Shown in pieces: positions 8,091 through 14,299 of a DNA stretch of 14,299 nt; the stretch's first letter is position 1, and each line of letters starts with the position of its first letter. The position numbers and the translations under genes are program-made. Source of the stretch: Firmicutes bacterium UBA3871 (GTDB taxonomy: Bacteria > Bacillota > Clostridia > Peptostreptococcales > Anaerovoracaceae). Location: the NCBI GenBank assembly GCA_002392265.1, contig DGGP01000128.1, positions 1 to 14,299 of the forward strand, in the 5' to 3' direction. The notes under the pieces were generated by a model. It made no database searches, had not been told where the DNA came from, and saw only the letters and a program-made list of their open reading frames with translations.

Positions 8091-9230
8091 AGTTTAGACA
8101 ACAACGACGGCAAAGGCCTTATCAATGAAATTACCGAAAAAGTAAAGGCTAAAGGCAAAAGCAAGATAACTTACAGTGAACTGGCCGATTTAACGGATGG
8201 TATTGAGCTTGACACAGACCTTGCCGAGGAGCTCGAAGAAAATATTATAGTTTCGGGCATAGAACTGATCAGCGAGGTTGAGCCTGATGATCTCGACATT
8301 CTCGAGCTCGAGGAAAATGCCGATGACGACGGTGCTGCCGACGATCTGGTACTCGACGAGCACGGCGAAATTGATGTGGATGCCAGCCTTCCAAAGACAA
8401 TTGCGGTGGACGACCCTGTCAGGATGTACCTTAAGGAAATCGGTAAAGTTCCGCTTCTTTCGGCTGACGAGGAAATCGAGCTTGCAAAGAAAATGGAGCT
8501 CGGAGATACCGAGGCAAAGAAAAAGCTTTGCGAAGCAAACCTCAGACTCGTTGTTTCAATCGCAAAGAGATATGTCGGCAGAGGAATGCTTTTCCTCGAC
8601 CTGATTCAGGAAGGCAACCTGGGCCTCATAAAGGCCGTAGACAAGTTTGACTGGCGCAAAGGCTACAAGTTCTCAACCTATGCGACTTGGTGGATCAGAC
8701 AGGCGATTACACGCTCTATCGCAGACCAGGCCAGAACCATCCGTATTCCGGTACATATGGTTGAAACGATAAACAAGCTGATACGCGTCAGCCGTCAGCT
8801 GCTTCAGGAATACGGCCGTGAACCGACCCCTGAAGAAATTGCAAAGGAGATGGAAATCTCCGAGGACAAGGTTCGTGAAATCCAAAAGATCGCACAGGAG
8901 CCTGTTTCACTCGAGACACCTATCGGCGAAGAAGAAGACTCGCATCTGGGCGACTTTATTGAGGATGAAAACGTTCCTGCACCTGTTGAAGCTGCTGCTT
9001 TCAGCATGCTTAAAGAACAGCTGGTTGAAGTACTTTCCACTCTTACAGAGCGTGAACAGAAGGTTCTGCGCCTGAGATTCGGCCTTGATGACGGCAGAGC
9101 TCGCACGCTCGAAGAAGTAGGCAAGGAGTTTGACGTAACCAGAGAGCGCATTCGTCAGATTGAAGCGAAGGCTCTGCGCAAGCTGCGTCATCCTACCAGA
9201 TCTAAAAAGCTAAAGGACTATTTAGAGTAA
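8088..9230 (+). CDS. rpoD: RNA polymerase primary sigma factor (sigma-70/SigA)
   Basis: Housekeeping sigma factor that directs RNA polymerase to -10/-35 promoters. The protein has 380 residues, typical of Gram-positive SigA, without the large insertion of E. coli RpoD. Residues 1-60 are a reduced region 1.1 and residues 61-99 a strongly acidic linker (many Asp/Glu). Region 1.2 starts at [12 protein letters not shown] (108-119). Regions 2.1-2.4 cover about 145-225, with [16 protein letters not shown] (194-209) recognising and melting the -10 element. Region 3 is about 225-300. Region 4.2 holds the -35-reading helix-turn-helix [20 protein letters not shown] (340-359). It lies 19 bp after dnaG and 13 bp before trmK. 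The perfect TATAAT boxes elsewhere in the window fit this factor's expected specificity. Confidence 0.98.
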   Translation: MSLDNNDGKGLINEITEKVKAKGKSKITYSELADLTDGIELDTDLAEELEENIIVSGIELISEVEPDDLDILELEENADDDGAADDLVLDEHGEIDVDASLPKTIAVDDPVRMYLKEIGKVPLLSADEEIELAKKMELGDTEAKKKLCEANLRLVVSIAKRYVGRGMLFLDLIQEGNLGLIKAVDKFDWRKGYKFSTYATWWIRQAITRSIADQARTIRIPVHMVETINKLIRVSRQLLQEYGREPTPEEIAKEMEISEDKVREIQKIAQEPVSLETPIGEEEDSHLGDFIEDENVPAPVEAAAFSMLKEQLVEVLSTLTEREQKVLRLRFGLDDGRARTLEEVGKEFDVTRERIRQIEAKALRKLRHPTRSKKLKDYLE

Positions 9231-9243
9231 TTTGGAGTAATAT

Positions 9244-9996
9244 ATGGAAAAGCTGTCACAGCGTTTACAGATGATAGCGGACAATATATTAAAAGGTGAA
9301 ACCATGGCCGATATTGGTACCGACCATGGTTTTTTGCCGATATATTTACTGCTTAAAAGGGATTGTCCGCTGGCAATAATGGCAGACATAAATCGCGGGC
9401 CCCTGGAAAATGCGAAAAAGAATTTTGATATCTCTCTGGCAGAAACCGGGGACGATTTCAGAGGAAGAGCCGACTTCAGACTGGGCTCCGGAATCGAAGT
9501 GCTGTCATGCGGCGAAGTTGACACCGTCGTAATCGCAGGTATGGGCGGCAGAATGATGATAGAGATTCTGCAAAAGGATTTCGAAAAAACATGCTCATTT
9601 AAAAGGTATATTCTGCAGCCGAGAAACGGAGTGGGGCATCTGCGTCACTGGCTGCTTGAAGCAGGCTTTGTAATCGAAAAGGAGCTTCTGGTCAGAGAGC
9701 TGGATAATATATGTAATATCCTGGTAGTCAGCTGCGGAAACGGTGAAATGAGAAACCACATTGTCGGCTCTGACTGGTTCAGGACCTTTGAACCGGCTCC
9801 CGAAGAAGAATTCCCATCTTCTCTGACTGCTGCCGATGCTTCGCTTTGCATTGAATACCTTGCTGAAAAGCTTGAAAAATACAAAAGAATTGCGACTGAA
9901 ATTAAAGAAAAGGCCGCAGAAGATGATAGTAAACAAAAGTTTAGTTATGTAAATCAAATTGCAGAGCATTTGGAAAGGATGGTTGCAAAAATATGA
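9244..9996 (+). CDS. trmK: tRNA (adenine(22)-N1)-methyltransferase
   Basis: S-adenosylmethionine-dependent enzyme that methylates N1 of A22 in the D-arm region of tRNAs (TrmK/YqfN family). The 250-residue protein has an N-terminal Rossmann fold: SAM-binding motif I ADIGTDHGFLPIYL (22-35), an acidic ribose-binding Asp48 in ADINRGPL, AGMGGRMM (98-105) and LQPRNG (124-129), the family's modified motif IV-like loop. The last about 50 residues form Lys/Glu-rich helices, matching the C-terminal coiled coil of the family. GGAG (9234-9237) precedes the ATG by 6 nt. The gene is 13 bp after rpoD and overlaps the Nif3-family gene by 4 bp (ATGA), the same neighbour pair as yqfN-yqfO in Bacillus. Confidence 0.94.
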   Translation: MEKLSQRLQMIADNILKGETMADIGTDHGFLPIYLLLKRDCPLAIMADINRGPLENAKKNFDISLAETGDDFRGRADFRLGSGIEVLSCGEVDTVVIAGMGGRMMIEILQKDFEKTCSFKRYILQPRNGVGHLRHWLLEAGFVIEKELLVRELDNICNILVVSCGNGEMRNHIVGSDWFRTFEPAPEEEFPSSLTAADASLCIEYLAEKLEKYKRIATEIKEKAAEDDSKQKFSYVNQIAEHLERMVAKI

Positions 9997-10787
9997 TTAG
10001 CAGAAATGATTTATCCTATGTTTTGAACGAAATAGCACCGCTTTGTACTCAGGAGAGCTGGGACAACAGCGGCTGGCAGATTGAGGCCGAAAACTCAGCG
10101 ATAGAATCAGTCATGGTAGCACTTGAAATAAATGAAGATGTAATAAATGAGGCGGCCGAAAAAAAGGCGGATCTGATAGTTACTCATCATCCGATGTTTT
10201 TCAGCCCGCTCTACAGTCTGAATGCGCAGGAAGGTACGGGAAAGCTTGCTACGCTTTTAATAAAGAACAACATATCGGTTTATTCCTCACATACGCCTTT
10301 CGATAAGGCTGAGAGAGGAAATAACAGCTATCTTGCGGGAAAGCTAAAGCTGAACATGTATCAGAGTCTTGTCGGCAAATCTGAAGGTACTGAGCTTATC
10401 GGAGGAATGGGGGAGCTTCCGAAAGCGCTCGAGCTTACTGAATTTGCAAAGTATGTGGCAAAGTGTCTGAATATTGATAAAAAGCATGTTCACACAGTGG
10501 GTGTGGCAGGCGCAAAGGTCAGGATAATCGGTCTTTGCACGGGTGCGGGCTGTAATCGTGAGAATATCGATGCAGCGCTTGAAAACGGCTGTGAGGCATT
10601 CGTTACCGGTGATGTGAAGTATCACGATGCGCGTTATGCAAAGGACAAGGGACTGGCCGTAATCGATGCCGGTCATTTCGGAACCGAGTATCTGTTTGCG
10701 GAAAACATGGCAGAGCTTCTCGGTGAAAAAATTGGGGACAGAGTAAAGATAATTCAGAGTGAAATCAACCTGAATCCGTGGATATAG
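9993..10787 (+). CDS. Nif3-like dinuclear metal centre protein (YqfO/YbgI family)
   Basis: Member of the NIF3 family, which forms toroidal hexamers with two metal ions per subunit; proposed roles include GTP cyclohydrolase-like activity and metal handling, but the function is not settled. Metal ligands are present: His65-His66 in THHPMFF, Asp104 in HTPFDKAERG, and His228 and Glu232 in AGHFGTEYLF. At 264 residues it is the short form and lacks the PII/CutA-like insert found in the about 370-residue Bacillus YqfO. It is translationally coupled to trmK through ATGA (9993-9996). The stop codon TAG (10785-10787) lies inside a 9-bp tandem repeat. Confidence 0.92.
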   Translation: MISRNDLSYVLNEIAPLCTQESWDNSGWQIEAENSAIESVMVALEINEDVINEAAEKKADLIVTHHPMFFSPLYSLNAQEGTGKLATLLIKNNISVYSSHTPFDKAERGNNSYLAGKLKLNMYQSLVGKSEGTELIGGMGELPKALELTEFAKYVAKCLNIDKKHVHTVGVAGAKVRIIGLCTGAGCNRENIDAALENGCEAFVTGDVKYHDARYAKDKGLAVIDAGHFGTEYLFAENMAELLGEKIGDRVKIIQSEINLNPWI

Positions 10788-10817
10788 TGGATATAAATCT
10801 TGATTTATTGGATTTAT
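10778..10817 (+). repeat. Cluster of 9-bp direct repeats at the -35 region of the efflux promoter
   Basis: GTGGATATA occurs twice in tandem (10778-10786 and 10787-10795), spanning the stop codon of the Nif3-family gene. Four bases later come two related 9-mers, TTGATTTAT (10800-10808) and TGGATTTAT (10809-10817), which run into the spacer between the -35 and -10 boxes. They could be a regulator-binding site or simple slippage; the sequence cannot tell which. Confidence 0.5.
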
Positions 10818-10827
10818 TTGCTATAAT
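10800..10827 (+). promoter_or_regulatory. Promoter of the efflux operon
   Basis: TTGATT (10800-10805) and a perfect TATAAT (10822-10827) are separated by 16 bp, a good sigma-A arrangement, in the 83-bp gap between the Nif3-family gene and the adaptor gene. The leader of about 37 nt ends in a strong ribosome binding site, AAGGGGG (10854-10860), 10 nt before ATG 10871. No riboswitch-like fold or terminator was seen in the leader. Confidence 0.65.
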
Positions 10828-10870
10828 GTACGAGGAAGAGATTTAAATTAAACAAGGGGGTAACTATATT

Positions 10871-12061
10871 ATGTTTAAAAAAAGTAAAGACAAAAGCAGT
10901 GTATCTATGACAGAAAAAGTGTCTGTCGTTAAAAGCGACGGCGAAGTCATGTATGCTGCTACGGTTAAGCAGCCAAAGCATCGTAAAAAGTTAAAAAAAG
11001 GTGCTAAAGCTGCTATTATTTTTGGGGTGATAATTGTTTTAGTAGTCGGCGCTTGTATTGCAATCAAAATGATGCCGTCGAAAGAACAGGCAACGGGAAT
11101 TGCAACGGTCGGAAATGCTGAGGTTATGGATTTGGAGACCGTTGTTACAGTAAAGGGTACCGTTGAGGGCGCGGATTCCGCAGACGTATACAGTACTGCG
11201 AACTTCAAAATCACCGAAATCCTCGTTAAAGAGGGCGACTATGTAACAAAAGGGCAGGTTCTTGCAAAGCTCGATACTTCTGAGCTTTCGAGCTCGTATG
11301 GCGTGTCAAACATCGCTTACAATGATGCGAAAAAGGCTTATAACGATGCTGCCGCACTCTATGCGGAGGGCGCAATCAGCAAGAGCGACTACGAAGCAGC
11401 AAAGTCTGCTTACGAGACTGCCAGACTTAATCTTTCTGCACTCAACATTTCGGAAAAGAGCACGGTAACCAGCCCTATTGACGGCACCGTTACTCGCGTT
11501 AACTGTACTGTCGGACGTATTGCAAGCGATACGGAAAACAAGGCTGCCATGTTCGTAATAGAGGACATCGACAACCTCAAGATGAAGGTGCTGATCAGCG
11601 AATACGACATTTCCGACATAAAAGTGAGCCAGGAGGTTTCCATTTCGGCGACAGTGCTCGGAAAGGAGACCATCACCGGCACTGTTTCACACATCAGCCC
11701 GACAGGTGAAGTAAAGCAGGGCGGAAACGGTGAAATGGTTATTCCTGTTACCATCGATGTAAACAAGGGTGATACAAATCTTATTGCCGGCGTTACCGCA
11801 AAGGCAAACATCCTTACAAACAAGAGAGAAAACGTTTTAACAGTTCCTTCAGATGCGATATTCGAAAATCCGGATACCGGTGAGTTTAGCGTATTTACCG
11901 TGGACGAGAATGGTAAACTGACTCAGGTGCCTGTAACAATCGGTCTTGAGGGTGATTTTAACGTTGAAATTCTCGAAGGAGACATCAAGGACGGAGAAAC
12001 TGTTCTCCTCTCACCGACATTTGAAAACTATGACGGTCAGACAGTAGTTATTATGCAATAG
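10871..12061 (+). CDS. Efflux adaptor subunit (MacA/HlyD-like membrane fusion protein)
   Basis: Periplasmic-adaptor-type subunit of an ABC efflux system, here predicted to sit on the outer face of the single membrane of a Gram-positive-type cell (compare YknX). The protein has 396 residues: a Lys-rich N-terminal tail (1-45) predicted cytoplasmic, one transmembrane helix (about 46-66), the first lipoyl half around 105-135 (VKEGDYVTKGQVLAKLD), a short alpha-helical hairpin (about 146-195), the second lipoyl half (TSPIDGTVTRV, 200-210), a beta-barrel domain (about 235-320) and a membrane-proximal domain (about 320-396). There is no lipobox. The 45-residue charged tail before the helix is longer than usual for the family. 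The stop is 12 bp before the ATPase start, so the three genes form one operon. Substrate is unknown. Confidence 0.92.
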   Translation: MFKKSKDKSSVSMTEKVSVVKSDGEVMYAATVKQPKHRKKLKKGAKAAIIFGVIIVLVVGACIAIKMMPSKEQATGIATVGNAEVMDLETVVTVKGTVEGADSADVYSTANFKITEILVKEGDYVTKGQVLAKLDTSELSSSYGVSNIAYNDAKKAYNDAAALYAEGAISKSDYEAAKSAYETARLNLSALNISEKSTVTSPIDGTVTRVNCTVGRIASDTENKAAMFVIEDIDNLKMKVLISEYDISDIKVSQEVSISATVLGKETITGTVSHISPTGEVKQGGNGEMVIPVTIDVNKGDTNLIAGVTAKANILTNKRENVLTVPSDAIFENPDTGEFSVFTVDENGKLTQVPVTIGLEGDFNVEILEGDIKDGETVLLSPTFENYDGQTVVIMQ

Positions 12062-12073
12062 CGAGGTGTGACC

Positions 12074-12823
12074 ATGGAAAATAACAGAAAAGAACTTATC
12101 AAGGTGCGGCACCTCGGAAAAACCTACAAAAATGGAAAGCTCGAGGTTGAGGCACTAAAGGATATCAACATTACGGTATATGAAGGTGAGTTCGTTGCAA
12201 TAATGGGTACTTCCGGTTCCGGTAAGTCCACTCTGATGAACATCCTCGGATGTCTCGACAGAGCGACGGTGGGCTCATATGAGCTCGAGGGAATCGAAAC
12301 CACAAAGCGCACCGACGACGAGCTTTCATTTATTCGTAATCAAAAGATTGGTTTTGTATTTCAGTCGTTCAATCTGATTCCGCGTACTACCGCGCTCGCT
12401 AATGTGGAGCTGCCGATGATTTACGGCAAGGTGGGGACGGAAGAGCGCCACGAGAGGGCTGCAGAGCTTCTTAAAATGGTAGGGCTTGGCGAACGTGTAC
12501 ACCACATGCCAAATGAGCTTTCGGGCGGTCAGAAGCAGCGTGTGGCCATAGCCAGAGCGCTTGCAAACAATCCGCCGATTATATTTGCCGACGAGCCTAC
12601 GGGAAACCTCGACTCGGCATCCTCTGTGGAGATTATGGAAATCTTTACGCGTCTCAACAGAGAGCTGGGCAATACCGTAATCGTCGTAACGCACGAGCCT
12701 GATATTGCGGAGTTCACAGACAGAGTGCTTGTTTTTAAGGATGGGCGCGTAGTCGACGAGCATCTGACTGCAAAGGGCATAGAAAACGGAGCTTCACTTC
12801 CGTACGGGGAGGTGAATGAGTAA
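12074..12823 (+). CDS. ABC transporter ATP-binding protein (MacB/LolD type)
   Basis: Energises the neighbouring permease by ATP hydrolysis at the inner membrane face. The start is ATG 12074 (249 residues): the open frame begins at GTG 12068, but that overlaps the ribosome binding site GAGGTG (12063-12068). Motifs are complete: Walker A GTSGSGKST (45-53), Q-loop Gln97 in FVFQSFNLIPRTTALANVELP (block 95-115), signature LSGGQKQR (149-156), Walker B IIFADEP (169-175) followed by TGNLDS, and switch His207 in VTHEPD. The FNLIPRTTALANVELP-type segment after the Q-loop is typical of the MacB/LolD/FtsE subfamily, which acts as a mechanotransmitter with FtsX-type permeases. The stop overlaps the permease start by one base (TAATG). 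Confidence 0.96.
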   Translation: MENNRKELIKVRHLGKTYKNGKLEVEALKDINITVYEGEFVAIMGTSGSGKSTLMNILGCLDRATVGSYELEGIETTKRTDDELSFIRNQKIGFVFQSFNLIPRTTALANVELPMIYGKVGTEERHERAAELLKMVGLGERVHHMPNELSGGQKQRVAIARALANNPPIIFADEPTGNLDSASSVEIMEIFTRLNRELGNTVIVVTHEPDIAEFTDRVLVFKDGRVVDEHLTAKGIENGASLPYGEVNE

Positions 12824-14046
12824 TGCTGTTTATAGAAAACATTAAACTGGCACTCATTGCCATCCGTTCAAACAAAATGAGATCGTTCCTTACTATGCTC
12901 GGCATCATCATCGGTATCAGCTCGGTTATTGCTATCACTTCAATCGGTGATTCCGCAAAGGGTGCTATTTCGGATGAATTCGAGGGCATGGGAGCAGGAT
13001 ATCTTTATATTTATCCGAACTATGCGATGCTAGAGGATAATTATTTGCCTGCCGAAGCATTATTTTCTCTCGATGAAATTGAGGCATTCAGGGAAAGATT
13101 TGAAGGAGAGGTACTTTATGCCGCTCCTTACAGAACCACTTCCGGCAAGGCAAAGGTAGGTCGTACTGATGCGAAATTCAGTCTGTACGGTGTAGGACCT
13201 GACTATGACGATTTCTATAAAGCGATTCATATGGAATACGGTCGCATGGTAAACAGCAAGGATATCGAGGCTGTAAAGCCGATGGCTGTAGTTGACATCA
13301 GGGCTGCTAAAAAGCTTTTCGGTAAAGAAAACATCGTTGGCGAAAAAATCGCCATTGAGACGTATTTCGGGCTTCGCGAGTTTTCGGTTGTCGGCGTTTA
13401 CTCACAAAAGAAATCCTTCCTTTCGGGACTTTCCTTCGGTGAGCCGACATATACCTGCTATGTTCCGTTTACGGTAGCAAGCTATGATCCGGAAGAGCCT
13501 TCTTACTACATCGAAACATATGTGGCACCCGGCATCGATCCGGTCACGGTTTCGGACAAATACTGCAGATGGCTTGAAAGATTGAAAAAGCAGGAAGAGG
13601 GATTCTATATAGTTGAAACCGCTCAGGCTCAGCTGGACCAGATTAACGGAATACTCGGAAAGTTGGCAATTGCTATAGGCGCTATTGCCGCTATTTCGCT
13701 GCTGGTCGGCGGTATAGGCATTATGAATATCATGCTCGTATCTGTAACTGAGCGTACACGCGAAATCGGTATCAGAAAATCTCTCGGTGCCAGAACAAAG
13801 GACATTCTGACTCAGTTCCTTATAGAAGCCATGATTCTGTCCGTAATAGGCGGTATCATCGGAACGGCGCTGGGCATCGGAATAGCCGGAATCGGAATGG
13901 CTGTAACTCATATGAGACTGGTTATTAATCCGTTTACCGTTCTGATTGCGGTGCTGTTCTCTGCGGCTGTGGGACTGCTCTTTGGTGTGTTCCCGGCGAA
14001 AAAGGCAGCGAGACTCGATCCTATCGAGGCTTTACGTTACGAATAA
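12823..14046 (+). CDS. ABC transporter permease (MacB/FtsX type)
   Basis: Membrane subunit of the efflux system, 407 residues, close to the usual size of stand-alone MacB-type permeases. Transmembrane helix 1 is at about 21-41, followed by a large extracellular domain (about 45-275, MacB_PCD-like) and three C-terminal helices (about 280-305, 332-360, 370-390). The conserved block SVTERTREIGIRKSLGAR (307-324) is the cytoplasmic coupling segment of FtsX-domain permeases, and the terminal PAKKAARLDPIEALRYE (391-407) is the standard family ending. ATG 12823 overlaps the ATPase stop and is preceded by a strong GGGGAGGTG (12806-12814). Together with the adaptor and ATPase it should form a tripartite-like exporter of peptides or small lipophilic compounds; the substrate is not predictable. 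Confidence 0.95.
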   Translation: MLFIENIKLALIAIRSNKMRSFLTMLGIIIGISSVIAITSIGDSAKGAISDEFEGMGAGYLYIYPNYAMLEDNYLPAEALFSLDEIEAFRERFEGEVLYAAPYRTTSGKAKVGRTDAKFSLYGVGPDYDDFYKAIHMEYGRMVNSKDIEAVKPMAVVDIRAAKKLFGKENIVGEKIAIETYFGLREFSVVGVYSQKKSFLSGLSFGEPTYTCYVPFTVASYDPEEPSYYIETYVAPGIDPVTVSDKYCRWLERLKKQEEGFYIVETAQAQLDQINGILGKLAIAIGAIAAISLLVGGIGIMNIMLVSVTERTREIGIRKSLGARTKDILTQFLIEAMILSVIGGIIGTALGIGIAGIGMAVTHMRLVINPFTVLIAVLFSAAVGLLFGVFPAKKAARLDPIEALRYE

Positions 14047-14052
14047 AAGGTA

Positions 14053-14110
14053 AATTTAGGGACAGGCACCAAATTAGCTTTTTTGCTAATTTGGTGCCTG
14101 TCCCTAAATT
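14053..14110. repeat. Perfect 26-bp inverted repeat, REP/BIME-like
   Basis: Left arm 14053-14078 and right arm 14085-14110 are perfect reverse complements around a six-T loop (14079-14084). Each arm is itself an imperfect palindrome: AATTT A GG ... CC AAATT in the left arm and the mirror form in the right. The core GGGACAGGCACC resembles REP-type repeats that I recall from many bacteria; that recollection was not checked. It starts 6 bp after the permease stop. In the + strand RNA the left-arm hairpin (14053-14075) is followed by AGC and six U, so it might also terminate the efflux operon transcript. Confidence 0.85.
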
Positions 14111-14116
14111 GGAAAA

Positions 14117-14151
14117 AAGGCTAATTTGGGGCTTGTCCCCAGATTAGCCTT
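14117..14151. repeat. Second REP-like hairpin, 15-bp stem
   Basis: AAGGCTAATTTGGGG (14117-14131), loop CTTGT and CCCCAGATTAGCCTT (14137-14151) form a 15-bp stem with a single G-U wobble. GCTAATTTGGGGCTTGTCCC (14120-14139) matches the right arm of the preceding repeat at 18 of 20 positions, so both derive from one unit. On the - strand the hairpin is followed by TTTTTT (complement of 14113-14118), the look of an intrinsic terminator for leftward transcription. Confidence 0.8.
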
Positions 14152-14167
14152 GTAATATAATTATAAT
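14133..14167 (+). promoter_or_regulatory. Candidate rnpB promoter with two abutting TATAAT boxes
   Basis: TATAATTATAAT (14156-14167) gives two perfect -10 boxes directly before the RNase P RNA. For the first, TTGTCC (14133-14138) is a 4-of-6 -35 match at a 17-bp spacer and lies in the loop and arm of the REP-like hairpin. For the second box no -35 is found at normal spacing, but it sits best for a start at GGG 14173-14175. Confidence 0.6.
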
Positions 14168-14172
14168 GCTTT

Positions 14173-14299
14173 GGGTATCCAGACAATCGCGTGCCGTTTG
14201 GTATGAGGAAAGTCCGGGCTCCATAGGGCGAGAGTGCCGGATAACGTCCGGCGTAGGTAACTATAGGGAAAGTGCAACAGAAACATTCCGCCGAAACAG
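14173..14299 (+). ncRNA. rnpB: RNase P RNA, class A, 5' part (runs off the window)
   Basis: Catalytic RNA of ribonuclease P, which removes 5' leaders from pre-tRNAs. The start near 14173 is inferred from the promoter; the 3' part is beyond the edge. Diagnostic blocks are CCAGACAATCGC (14179-14190), a very short P3 stem (GTGCC-GTTT-GGTAT), then GAGGAAAGTCCGGGCTCC (14205-14222), which is the conserved region I. The P8-like hairpin GCCGGA-TAACG-TCCGGC and a P9-like hairpin with a GTAA tetraloop (TAG-GTAA-CTA) follow, then AGTGCAACAGAAA (14271-14283), the conserved segment after P10. The order and J-regions fit the ancestral class A, as in E. coli, rather than the class B of Bacillus. About one third of the RNA is visible. 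Confidence 0.95.

Noticed and set aside
8278..8604. 108-codon open frame on the + strand in another frame
   Set aside because: It lies inside rpoD regions 1-2, with no own ribosome binding site and an unnatural composition.
12068..12073. GTG start for the ABC ATPase
   Set aside because: It overlaps the GAGGTG ribosome binding site; ATG 12074 lies 5 nt after it.
13402..13911. 169-codon open frame on the - strand
   Set aside because: It is a shadow of the permease gene; the Tyr/Asn/Ser-rich product reflects the reverse complement of hydrophobic codons.
14045..14120. AAAAGG on both sides of the 26-bp inverted repeat as a target-site duplication
   Set aside because: The copies (14045-14050 and 14115-14120) are not flush with the repeat ends and are A-rich, so chance is likely.
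1..14299. CRISPR array, toxin-antitoxin, phage or defence genes
   Set aside because: None were seen: no spaced repeats, no integrase or transposase, and every sizeable + strand gene belongs to a recognised family.

Overview
The window looks like chromosomal DNA of a low-to-moderate-GC, Gram-positive-type anaerobe of the Bacillota, most likely class Clostridia. Three things point there: the order dgt - dnaG - rpoD - trmK - Nif3-family gene, an SLH-anchored surface protein, and strong AGGAGG-type ribosome binding sites. All twelve protein genes and the one RNA gene lie on the + strand, mostly with gaps under 20 bp or with overlaps. No phage, integrase, transposase, CRISPR array or tRNA gene is visible.

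Left part (1-3413): the 3' part of a metallo-beta-lactamase-fold hydrolase, cut by the window edge, is followed 4 bp later by a large secreted protein. That protein carries a phosphodiester glycosidase (NAGPA) domain, two Ig-like segments and three C-terminal SLH repeats, so it is probably anchored to the cell wall.

Central part (3499-10787): behind a plausible sigma-A promoter come an M16 zinc peptidase, dUTPase (dut), a dGTPase-like HD hydrolase (dgt), primase (dnaG), the primary sigma factor (rpoD), the tRNA m1A22 methyltransferase (trmK) and a Nif3-family dinuclear-metal protein. This is a macromolecular-synthesis type cluster. Two enzymes that shape the dNTP pool sit directly upstream of the genes that prime replication and start transcription. 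An internal promoter is likely in front of dnaG.

Right part (10788-14046): a new promoter, with a cluster of short direct repeats around its -35 box, drives a three-gene efflux cassette. It encodes a membrane-anchored adaptor, an ABC ATPase and a MacB/FtsX-type permease.

Right edge (14047-14299): two hairpin-forming repeats built from one shared unit (three copies, REP/BIME-like) lie between the permease and rnpB. The 5' part of the class A RNase P RNA begins at about 14173 and runs off the window. The second repeat reaches into the likely rnpB promoter.

Most of the window is ordinary housekeeping sequence, and I do not see a convincing new multi-gene system. The most interesting signals are the REP-like repeats at the rnpB promoter, the insertion within the glycosidase domain, the two-codon ORF in front of rpoD and the long basic N-terminus of the adaptor. 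Three starts were placed downstream of the longest open frame because that frame begins inside the ribosome binding site (dgt, dnaG, ABC ATPase).
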